A DNA stretch of 49,816 nt from Paludibacter sp. (lineage in GTDB: Bacteria; Bacteroidota; Bacteroidia; Bacteroidales; Paludibacteraceae), in the NCBI GenBank assembly GCA_017882285.1, contig JADGPS010000013.1, positions 1 to 49,816 on the forward strand, read 5' to 3'. How positions within the stretch are numbered: position 1 is the first letter of the stretch; each line of letters begins with the position of its first letter. The notes beneath the pieces were generated by a model. That model saw only the letters and a program-made list of their open reading frames with translations. It was not told where the DNA came from and ran no database searches. Shown here one piece after another: positions 43,228 to 49,816 of this stretch. The translations under genes and the position numbers were made by a program.

Positions 43228-44250
43228 TTATTCTTTCGCTTCTTCTTCGCTCAACTTTTTCTGTTTTTCCTTTGCTGAAACTTTTGGAACAATTGGAACA
43301 ATTACTTCATTATCTTCAGCAATAAAATCTCCAGCGGAATTTTCCGGTTTTTTCTTTGAAGAAACTTTTTGAATTTTGGGAACAACAATTTCTTTTTTGA
43401 TAGTAACAATATCCTCAGTTGAATTTTCCGTTTCTTTATTAAGTTTTACTTTATCATCCTTCAAACTAATTAATTCGCTATTTAAACTCACTACATCGTT
43501 ATTCAAACAAATAACATCCCTACAAACTGCAATAAACGTTTCTATCTCTTCGCCGAAAGTTTTGATCAGTAGATTTTGATCTTTTTCAAATTTTTCGATG
43601 TTAAGTACCTCGTTGATTTTTCTTTTCTTATAAAACTTAGTAATTCCTTTAATTAAAACTTCATAATCCTGAATTTCACCAAGTTTATCCTGATACAATT
43701 TCATTTTTTCGAGCTTTGTTTCATCTGTAATTTCTATGTAGGAAAGAATCTCAACCAGATACCTGAATTTTTTAAATCCTATTCTGATTTTATGAATATC
43801 CTGAGCAGCAACAATAGGTTGCGATTCTATTCTTTTAATGAGTTTGTTAAGCGATTTGTCCGCCTTTTTATAAATTTTTGATTTGTCTATTTTTGATTTC
43901 TTTTTAATTGACGGAAATACCAACTGTTTCTTTTTGCAAAATTTCTGAACCTTGTCCTGAAGTTCAGATTCAAGACCGTTCAAAAATGCAAGATATTCTG
44001 TTATTTCTTTTGTCTGATCGATACTCTCCAGTTTCAATATCTGAACTTGTATGTCGCGTAGTTTTCCGAATAACTTAAATGCTTTTTCTCCATTTTTTAC
44101 TTTTGTCGGATTAATTTTATTAGCGGATAGTATTGGGAAAATTTTTCTAAGAATTACCCTTTTATCATGAATTTCTTTTTCAGTTGAATCTTTTTCAATT
44201 TCCTGAAATTTTTTAACAAGTGAATTGTAGTTTTTAATGATTGAGTTCAT
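43228..44250 (-). CDS. CHAD-domain protein with long Lys/Glu-rich tail
   Basis: A 340-aa protein. Residues about 1-240 form the CHAD four-helix-bundle pair: KEIHDKRVILRKIFPIL, FGKLRDIQVQI, AAQDIHKIRIGFKKFRYLVEIL and KLGEIQDYEVLIKGI. These give the conserved His, Arg and Lys residues of the phosphate-binding surface. CHAD domains bind inorganic polyphosphate and are known from polyP-metabolism gene neighbourhoods, as here. The last 90 residues (about 250-340) are low-complexity, rich in Lys, Glu, Ser and Val-Pro, with two near-repeats (EIVVPKIQKVSSKKKPENSA and EVIVPIVPKVSAKEKQKK). No other domain is seen in the tail. Confidence 0.9.
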   Translation of the reverse strand: MNSIIKNYNSLVKKFQEIEKDSTEKEIHDKRVILRKIFPILSANKINPTKVKNGEKAFKLFGKLRDIQVQILKLESIDQTKEITEYLAFLNGLESELQDKVQKFCKKKQLVFPSIKKKSKIDKSKIYKKADKSLNKLIKRIESQPIVAAQDIHKIRIGFKKFRYLVEILSYIEITDETKLEKMKLYQDKLGEIQDYEVLIKGITKFYKKRKINEVLNIEKFEKDQNLLIKTFGEEIETFIAVCRDVICLNNDVVSLNSELISLKDDKVKLNKETENSTEDIVTIKKEIVVPKIQKVSSKKKPENSAGDFIAEDNEVIVPIVPKVSAKEKQKKLSEEEAKE

Positions 44251-44297
44251 AATATGATTTTTATTTTTAAAGTTAGTATATTGATTGTTAGATTATT

Positions 44298-44816
44298 CTA
44301 ACTTTCTTTTACTTGTTTCTCTTCCGGAACTTTTACTTTTTTCAGTTTCATTTTTATCCCAAAATTTTTAAAAGTTTTCTTTAGTCTTTTCTTATGCTTT
44401 ATTTCAAATGTAGTGTCATAGAGTGAGTTTTGAAGCACATCAGCATCTTTTAATAATTCACTGTATTTATCTTGTTTTGTTTTTTTATCGCTGTGATTAA
44501 AGATTGAATTTCTGACAATTTCAATCTCTTCATCCGTGAATACATTTAATTCCTTCATCAAGTTTTCAGCTTCAGTTGCACCCAATATTGCATGATCTTT
44601 AACATAATTAAATTTATAAGTATGAATATCGTGTAACATTCCAATTATTGCACATAATTCAACATCCAATCCTCTTTTAATTGCCAAAATACTGCAACAT
44701 TGAGCTACCCCATACAAATGGACATACCCATTCCGGCGTTCTTCTACCTTGTTTTGATTCAATAAAATAGCATCAATTTCATTTCGTACTAATTCCAGTC
44801 TGTTCATAAATTCCAT
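44298..44816 (-). CDS. HD-domain phosphohydrolase
   Basis: A 172-aa HD-superfamily protein. Candidate metal ligands are His in YVHLYGV, His-Asp in IIGMLHDIHTYKF, His in DHAIL and NSIFNHSDK, and Asp in LLKDADVLQNSL. The C-terminus is Lys-rich (KRLKKTFKNFGIKMKLKKVK). Two starts are possible (ATG 44816 and 44807). It opens the operon HD-CHAD-MgtC-PPK2 (47-bp gap to CHAD). The substrate is unknown; a nucleotide or polyphosphate-related phosphohydrolase role is an inference from context. Confidence 0.85.
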   Translation of the reverse strand: MEFMNRLELVRNEIDAILLNQNKVEERRNGYVHLYGVAQCCSILAIKRGLDVELCAIIGMLHDIHTYKFNYVKDHAILGATEAENLMKELNVFTDEEIEIVRNSIFNHSDKKTKQDKYSELLKDADVLQNSLYDTTFEIKHKKRLKKTFKNFGIKMKLKKVKVPEEKQVKES

Positions 44817-45027
44817 TTTTATTACTAACTTTATTATAACATTCTTTAGAAACTAAATGTTCGGATTTTTGTGAAACCAAACAGTTAGTTTATACTTTAG
44901 TTCCTGAAGACTTTATAAAAATCATAACCGAATCAAGCAATCTAAAGAAAATGTTTCATCAGTAGATTGATAGAATAAAAAAAAGCAGTCTAAAACAGAC
45001 AGCTTTTTTCAGAGATAGTTTAGCAAA
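44817..45027. other. Region between the HD-domain gene and the pstS-like remnant
   Basis: About 210 bp. It holds a terminator hairpin (44977-45009) and a segment repeated at the window end (44996-45030 compared with 49680-49715). No gene is seen in the AT-rich remainder upstream of the HD gene. Confidence 0.5.
44977..45009 (-). terminator. Terminator after the pstS-like remnant
   Basis: On the minus strand AAAAAAGCTGTCT is followed by GTTTT and AGACTGCTTTTTTTTT: an A/T-flanked stem with one internal mismatch and a long T-run. It follows the orphan 3' coding end and was probably its original terminator. Confidence 0.82.
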
Positions 45028-45102
45028 TTATATATTCATTGGCACATAACCTGCTTTTTCTACAATTACCTGACCTTCGGATGAAAGAAAAAGATTATTC
45101 TT
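45028..45102 (-). pseudogene. Remnant 3' end of a phosphate-binding protein gene (pstS-like)
   Basis: The minus strand encodes 24 residues ending KNNLFLSSEGQVIVEKAGYV and then PMNI before a TAA at 45028-45030. The block SSEGQ.IVEKAGYVP is the typical C-terminus of phosphate ABC-transporter substrate-binding proteins. No start or body is present: an in-frame TAG lies upstream, and the DUF898 stop codon (45095-45097) sits at the junction. Interpretation as a truncated pstS is by eye. Confidence 0.55.
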
Positions 45103-46099
45103 CTACAAAAGTTTTGCACAAAATATAGTTGCTTATTTTGCAATATGCCCATGGAAAGTAAATTCCGAGGGTAATGATGCATAACAGAATTTGTCCCCAG
45201 ATGATTAGGAAATCATCACCGGCTGTGAGATCGTAACCGAATTTCTTCACCGAGCTTTCATTTCTGGCAACCGTTCTTTCAGCAAAATATTTAAACAATC
45301 GGAGTGAGGCTACGGGAGAATAAATACCTAAGGTGATAACAGACAATCCTATCTGAATAAGAATTTGTTGTACTGACGGCCAAAACTCAGTTTCCCATTT
45401 AATTTCATAGCCTTTAAATGACAAATTCACGCACCATTTGTAACAGTAATACATAAAGCTAACAGAAATCAGGATTATGGATACAACTGCAAAAATCACA
45501 AGAAAGACAACGAATCCGCTCATTTCAGGCATTTCCTGATGCAGGAGAGCAGTCATAAATCCTCCTGTAAAAGCTCCTATCATTACAATTGCACCCACCA
45601 CCAGCATTGGGATAAATAAAGTAACCAGAAAGATGACAAACAAATCAGATCCTTTGCCTTTGAACTCAAAATTATGCTCATCGTGTTTTGCATTTGTGGC
45701 GAAAAATTTATACATCTTGGTCATAAACCATGGACCATAAATACCTAATGTGATAATGGTCAACAGCAGATTACCAATAAAAAGCGACATAAAACTTCCG
45801 AATTTTCCACCAAAAGTGAATACTTTTTCCTTGAATTCAACACCTTCAATTGTCATTTTGTAGATGAAAAACATGATGGCGTATTCCACCACCAAAAGGA
45901 TAAGCGATAAAGCTTGCCATGAAAACACAGAGCCCATATGCTGAAAAACTTCAGTCATACCAGAACCTGATTGAACCTTGTTCAATTCCTGAATATGCCC
46001 CTGAACAATCGAATAAGGAATAATGTAAAGAATAATAAAGAGCAACCACACAGGCAATAATTTTTTACCTGTCAGATTAAATTTGAAGTAATTTTTCAT
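45095..46099 (-). CDS. DUF898 (YjgN-like) membrane protein
   Basis: A 334-aa protein with about seven membrane helices, built as two related halves. The repeated LLLTIITLGIYGPWFMTKMYKF and ILLCIITLGIYFPWAYCKI segments (ITLGIY.PW) are characteristic of DUF898/YjgN proteins. The function is unknown; a transporter or membrane-stress role has been suggested for relatives. Both halves begin with a soluble KF-GYDLTAGDDF-like strand pair. It is directly upstream of the pstS-like remnant, whose body may have been replaced by this gene or lost. Confidence 0.88.
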   Translation of the reverse strand: MKNYFKFNLTGKKLLPVWLLFIILYIIPYSIVQGHIQELNKVQSGSGMTEVFQHMGSVFSWQALSLILLVVEYAIMFFIYKMTIEGVEFKEKVFTFGGKFGSFMSLFIGNLLLTIITLGIYGPWFMTKMYKFFATNAKHDEHNFEFKGKGSDLFVIFLVTLFIPMLVVGAIVMIGAFTGGFMTALLHQEMPEMSGFVVFLVIFAVVSIILISVSFMYYCYKWCVNLSFKGYEIKWETEFWPSVQQILIQIGLSVITLGIYSPVASLRLFKYFAERTVARNESSVKKFGYDLTAGDDFLIIWGQILLCIITLGIYFPWAYCKISNYILCKTFVEE

Positions 46100-46308
46100 A
46101 ACACATTTTTTTAATTGATTAGTATAAAATATGGAAATTGATTGCGGGTTATATGTCTGTAAAAGAAGGTGTAAAGATATTGATTATTTTAGAACCTGAA
46201 ATAAGGTGAACATTAATTTATTGTGAAAAAGTTGTGGTGACAAATTATACTTAATTTCGTTGTTTATGGCATCATTTTTACATTTATAAAACAAGAATCA
46301 TAGCATGA

Positions 46309-49300
46309 CTATTTTTCCTCCACAATCCGTATTTCCTCTTCCGTTAATCCATAAAGCTGATAAACCATTTGGTCAATTTCGCGGTCGGTGCTGTCAATTT
46401 CGACTTTAATGGCGCGGGCTTTATTAACTTCTTGCTGGAAATACGTTTCCCATTCGGCTTTTTGATGCAGCGAGAGTTTTACTTTTTGTTTTTCCAGTTC
46501 TTTGATAAACTCTGCATAACTCAGTGAGTGCCAGTTTTGTAATTTTGTAGATAACGTTTCTAATGAAAATTCTCGTATCAGATTCCGCTGGAATTTGCCC
46601 GAAACTTCCTGAAATTCTTTGTTCAACGAAAGCATTTGGTCGGCTTTGACGATAAAGGGTTGTTGGTCGGAAAGCGAAATGTTTGGAATAGGTAATTTAG
46701 CCAGATTAACCTTCTTCACTTCAGCAAACAATCTGCCTTTTTCTTGTGAAATTAGCTGATATATGTAATTCAATAATTTTGAATTGAGCAAGCTAAGTAT
46801 ATATTTTAAATTATAATTAATATTTTTCTTTCCAACATTATAAACATTATTCAAATTTATCCATTTGTTTGGTTCATAATTACATATCAGAGAATCTGCC
46901 GTTTGTCTGATTACTATTTTTTCATCAAAAAATGGAGCACTTTCACGTGGTTCTGCTAACCATTTTCCATAACTTAAATACATTGTTGGAGATTGAACAA
47001 ATTTATACTTGTGAAAATCTTTTCCAATCACACATTTAACAAAAGTATCGTCAATTTTGACTGTTGATGTAAATCTTTTTATTTTCACATCTACGTCGGT
47101 TTGTTTTGGAACTCCTTTACCAGTTTGATATGGCTTTATTCCAACAATAATTTCAGTTATTTCACCTAAATTGATAACATTTGTGAACGTATTGACATCT
47201 ATTGTTTTTCCAGATAAATTGTAAGCTGAATCGTTGGAAACAAGTGAAGTATATTCTTTTAAATTTGCAGGCAATAAAGAATCTTCAACATTCTGACATA
47301 TTTGAAATAGAATATCTGAATAATCATTTTTTGATTTTGATATAATCCATGAAACAGAATCACCAATATCTGCATCATCAAACACTTCATAAGCATACTT
47401 ACAAATAGCTATTTGTTTGTAAGATTGAAATAAAGATCTTATTTTCTTAAAATAATGTTGGTATGTAAAAGTTGCTGGAGTGATAAATCCTAATATTCCA
47501 TTTTCCTTTAAGATACTCAGACTTCTTTCATAAAAAATGACATAGGAATTTACCTGATATTCGAATGTAGTGTATTTATTCTCAATATATTGTTTTTCTA
47601 AATCATTTAGCGTTGCTCCATACGGCGGATTTCCAATCACCACATCAAAACCAGTCTTTTTATTTCGGTACTTGGTTTTTGGCTCGGAAACAGCTTCTAA
47701 TTTTCGGGCATATTCGTACGCTTCTTTCGAAATTTCAATCGCTTCTTTCGACAGTTCCAGTGCTTGCCCGGCTTTAAGCTGAGATGCTAACAATTTGTCC
47801 TGCACAAGCTTCAGATAATCAGGCGATTCATCTTTTTCAGGTGTAATTATTAGATCATCTTTAATTTCCCGTCCAAATACCTGCGGGAATTCTCTTTCCC
47901 AATCGAAAGCTTTCTCACCGGCTACGGCAGGGTCGTCAATCAGCGAATTACCGCATTTAATGTTGTTACTCAGGTCGTTCAGTTTGCGGTTGGGTTGTGC
48001 CGTGCGTAACCAAAGCGAGAGTCGGGCAATTTCCACACTTTCTTCGTTCAGGTCAACACCGAAAAGATTGTTTTCCAGAATGGTGTTTTCAATATCGCTT
48101 ATCACAAGGCTGTCGCCAAATAGCTTGGCTTGCAGCTCGTCAATATAGCGGTGTTCGTCAATCAAAAAGTTCAGTGCCTGATTCAGAAAAGCACCCGAAC
48201 CACAAGCCGGATCGCAAATGGTAATTTGCAACAACCAATTGCGGTAAGTCTTTAGTTTATCGAAAAGAATTTGAGTAGCTTTCTTTGACCTTTTCTTGTC
48301 GGTATAATATTCTTCTTCAACTATTCCGAGTTCTGCTTTTTTATCCGTACAGAGTCGCCCAACGGTATTATCTACTATGTATTTGGTAATGTATTTTGGG
48401 GTATAAACTATACCTTCACGTTTCCGTTTAGTTTTCGATCTATCTATTTCCTGACCTGCCGCCTGCGCTGTCAGTTCGTCCAATTCGTTGAGCGAATTCT
48501 CAAAAATATGTCCTAGAATGTTTACATCTACTTCGCTGGCAAAATCGTAGTCAGAAATCTTTGCAGTATGTCGGTATAATAATTCATCGTCAATTTTCAC
48601 AGCATCGAGTACTGCATCAAGTTTAAATAAACCGCCATTGTAGGCAAAAACATCGTAGCGTTTGCCCTTAAATCCTGTATTTAAATACTCGAAATATTTT
48701 TTGAAGCGGTCGTAAAGTGCAATTTCGACATCGCGTTCCTGTAAATCGCGCCAGTCATTCAAAATCAAACGCACCGAATTTGGTGGCAGCAGTTGACGGT
48801 CTTCGGCAAAAAACAAGAATAAAAAGCGGGAAAGTAGTTTTTGTGATTTCCGGAATAGCAATAACGTGTCATATTCAGGATTTTTTTCAACCAAATCGGC
48901 ATGTAATTCCCGCTTAAACAGCGAATAATCGCGATATAACTGTTTGGTAATATCATCCTCGTGGCTTATCGATTCGTCTTTTATCTTTTTCGGAATACCT
49001 TTTTCAATTTGCGAATAAGCCAGACAAAGATACAGCAGTTCAAAATCTTTTTCGGACAAAGTGAACAGATTAAATTCCAGATTTTCAATGGCATTGTCTA
49101 TGTAAAACCGCAACTTTTCAAAGTTGGAAGTAATAACGTAAACACATTCCGGTTGATTATTTTTGTAACTGAATGCCTGCACTTCCACATGCCCCAAATC
49201 AGTTACATTTGTTCCTTTCAGTTCGATAACCGCTTTCACTGCTCCACTCACGACAATAGCACCATCAGCCTTTTTGCTGTCTTTTACATTTTTATATTCA

Positions 49301-49527
49301 GTGGTCAAATTGTAGTTTTCAGCGGGATTTTTGGTATAACCCAATACATTTACAAACAAATCAATCAGAAACTCACCCTGATATTGTTCTTCTTTACTGT
49401 TCCGGATATTTTCCTGAATGGTCGGATTATGAAAATGCGCTTTGAATTTGCCGTAAGCTGTCTGTATAGCTTGTTTGTCAAGCAATTTGAGGTATTTGGA
49501 ACTGACTGACGATTGAAAAAGAGGCAT
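46309..49527 (-). CDS. Type IIG restriction-methylation enzyme (Eco57I/BREX PglX-like layout)
   Basis: A 1072-aa fused enzyme. N-terminal PD-(D/E)xK nuclease signs are KKADGAIVV (Asp near 90) and VIELKGTNV (Glu-Leu-Lys near 103). A helical region follows. The gamma-type N6-adenine methylase has motif I DPACGSGAFLNQAL (about 438) and motif IV VVIGNPPYGA (about 632). A TaqI-C-type target recognition domain covers about 760-950. The C-terminus is a helical domain. No separate specificity subunit or BREX genes are present in the window, so stand-alone type IIG is preferred. It cuts and methylates with one polypeptide; recognition site unknown. Confidence 0.88.
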   Translation of the reverse strand: MPLFQSSVSSKYLKLLDKQAIQTAYGKFKAHFHNPTIQENIRNSKEEQYQGEFLIDLFVNVLGYTKNPAENYNLTTEYKNVKDSKKADGAIVVSGAVKAVIELKGTNVTDLGHVEVQAFSYKNNQPECVYVITSNFEKLRFYIDNAIENLEFNLFTLSEKDFELLYLCLAYSQIEKGIPKKIKDESISHEDDITKQLYRDYSLFKRELHADLVEKNPEYDTLLLFRKSQKLLSRFLFLFFAEDRQLLPPNSVRLILNDWRDLQERDVEIALYDRFKKYFEYLNTGFKGKRYDVFAYNGGLFKLDAVLDAVKIDDELLYRHTAKISDYDFASEVDVNILGHIFENSLNELDELTAQAAGQEIDRSKTKRKREGIVYTPKYITKYIVDNTVGRLCTDKKAELGIVEEEYYTDKKRSKKATQILFDKLKTYRNWLLQITICDPACGSGAFLNQALNFLIDEHRYIDELQAKLFGDSLVISDIENTILENNLFGVDLNEESVEIARLSLWLRTAQPNRKLNDLSNNIKCGNSLIDDPAVAGEKAFDWEREFPQVFGREIKDDLIITPEKDESPDYLKLVQDKLLASQLKAGQALELSKEAIEISKEAYEYARKLEAVSEPKTKYRNKKTGFDVVIGNPPYGATLNDLEKQYIENKYTTFEYQVNSYVIFYERSLSILKENGILGFITPATFTYQHYFKKIRSLFQSYKQIAICKYAYEVFDDADIGDSVSWIISKSKNDYSDILFQICQNVEDSLLPANLKEYTSLVSNDSAYNLSGKTIDVNTFTNVINLGEITEIIVGIKPYQTGKGVPKQTDVDVKIKRFTSTVKIDDTFVKCVIGKDFHKYKFVQSPTMYLSYGKWLAEPRESAPFFDEKIVIRQTADSLICNYEPNKWINLNNVYNVGKKNINYNLKYILSLLNSKLLNYIYQLISQEKGRLFAEVKKVNLAKLPIPNISLSDQQPFIVKADQMLSLNKEFQEVSGKFQRNLIREFSLETLSTKLQNWHSLSYAEFIKELEKQKVKLSLHQKAEWETYFQQEVNKARAIKVEIDSTDREIDQMVYQLYGLTEEEIRIVEEK

Positions 49528-49566
49528 AATTAACAGAATAGTTTTAGATTATCATTTTTCAAAGCC

Positions 49567-49597
49567 CAAAGATAAAGAAAAGATTTTTAGTGTTAAA
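49567..49597 (-). promoter_or_regulatory. Promoter of the type IIG enzyme
   Basis: The minus strand reads TTTA-N19-TATCTTTG, with the exact -7 box at 49567-49574 and a -33 box one base off TTTG. The leader is about 33 nt. Confidence 0.62.
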
Positions 49598-49668
49598 CAG
49601 AATTTGATAGTATTTCATTAAATATTTTTCTGACAAGAATTTGTCATTTCAAAGATTCATAACAAAAA

Positions 49669-49688
49669 AGCCACCTTCACAGACAGCT
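49669..49688 (-). terminator. Terminator of the partial gene at the window edge
   Basis: As RNA on the minus strand, AGCUGUCU and AGGUGGCU pair over 8 bp (with G-U pairs) around a GUGA loop. It is flanked by A5 and T6 runs. Confidence 0.7.
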
Positions 49689-49765
49689 TTTTCATAGAAA
49701 AGGTTAAGCAAATTAAAGAAGTAATACCGATTGAACAAACAATATAGCCCAATTTCGACTTCGTC

Positions 49766-49816
49766 TTATTGTCCTATTTGTTTGTAGTCATCGGCATTAA
49801 CAACAGTAGACATATA
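49766..49816 (-). CDS. C-terminal end of an unidentified gene (rest outside window)
   Basis: The minus strand is open from the window edge to TAA at 49766-49768 and reads YMSTVVNADDYKQIGQ. The tail alone does not identify a family. The terminator at 49669-49688, 78 bp downstream, supports a real gene end. Confidence 0.35.
   Translation of the reverse strand, partial: YMSTVVNADDYKQIGQ

Larger units (their letters stand above)
49528..49765. other. Region upstream of the type IIG gene
   Basis: Contains the likely type IIG promoter, a terminator hairpin (49669-49688) and the second copy of the 36-bp segment seen at 44996-45030. No gene was recognised. Confidence 0.5.

Noticed and set aside
1-49816. 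CRISPR arrays, tRNA or rRNA genes, insertion sequences
   Set aside because: No spaced direct repeats of CRISPR form, no cloverleaf, rRNA or transposase sequence was found by eye in either strand.

Overview
The window is a chromosomal segment of a Bacteroidota bacterium, most likely order Bacteroidales. The evidence is many TATCTTTG-type -7 promoter boxes, low GC, a type IX secretion (Por) sorting tail on a secreted mannanase, lipoproteins, LPS (Kdo) synthesis, and the Bacteroidota-style pairing of dnaE with trxA. I would place it near Paludibacter- or Prolixibacter-like lineages, but the sequence alone does not fix a genus. No rRNA, tRNA, CRISPR array or intact insertion sequence was seen.

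Layout. 1-6.4 kb: envelope genes (FKBP isomerase tail, TPM-domain membrane protein, LemA, aldo/keto reductase, Rieske-like lipoprotein, glycosyltransferase, outer-membrane beta-barrel). 6.5-13 kb: a PerR-type regulator and central metabolism (mdh, pgk, a second aldo/keto reductase, an aspartate-type aminotransferase, a patatin). 13.1-15.4 kb: an inserted-looking restriction-modification pair whose methylase carries an N-terminal HEAT-like extension. 15.5-17.7 kb: a membrane LytTR regulator divergent from an alpha/beta-hydrolase-like protein, with a phased 20-bp repeat array between them. 17.8-23.1 kb: housekeeping (hisS, waaA, rpsO, PAP2, mnmD, rubrerythrin), with REP-like palindromes around waaA. 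23.2-23.4 kb: a gene-free stretch with its own promoter and terminator, a candidate small RNA. 23.7-29 kb: a secreted carbohydrate locus (tandem thioredoxin-fold lipoprotein, ThuA domain, TolB-like propeller, GH26). 29.1-37.5 kb: ABC-F ATPase, trxA, dnaE, aroK, asparaginase. 37.5-38.2 kb: a carbohydrate-binding protein.

38.5-45.1 kb holds a compact polyphosphate module. ppk1-ppx face an opposing operon of an HD-domain protein, a CHAD-domain protein, an MgtC-family membrane protein and a PPK2. Just beyond it lies what looks like the orphaned 3' end of a phosphate-binding protein gene (pstS-like) with its terminator. The window closes with a DUF898 membrane protein and a large type IIG restriction-methylation enzyme.

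The signals I consider most worth following are the LytTR repeat array, the candidate small RNA, the polyphosphate/CHAD cluster with the pstS-like remnant, the HEAT-methylase restriction system, and the repeat elements that have entered coding or translation-initiation regions.
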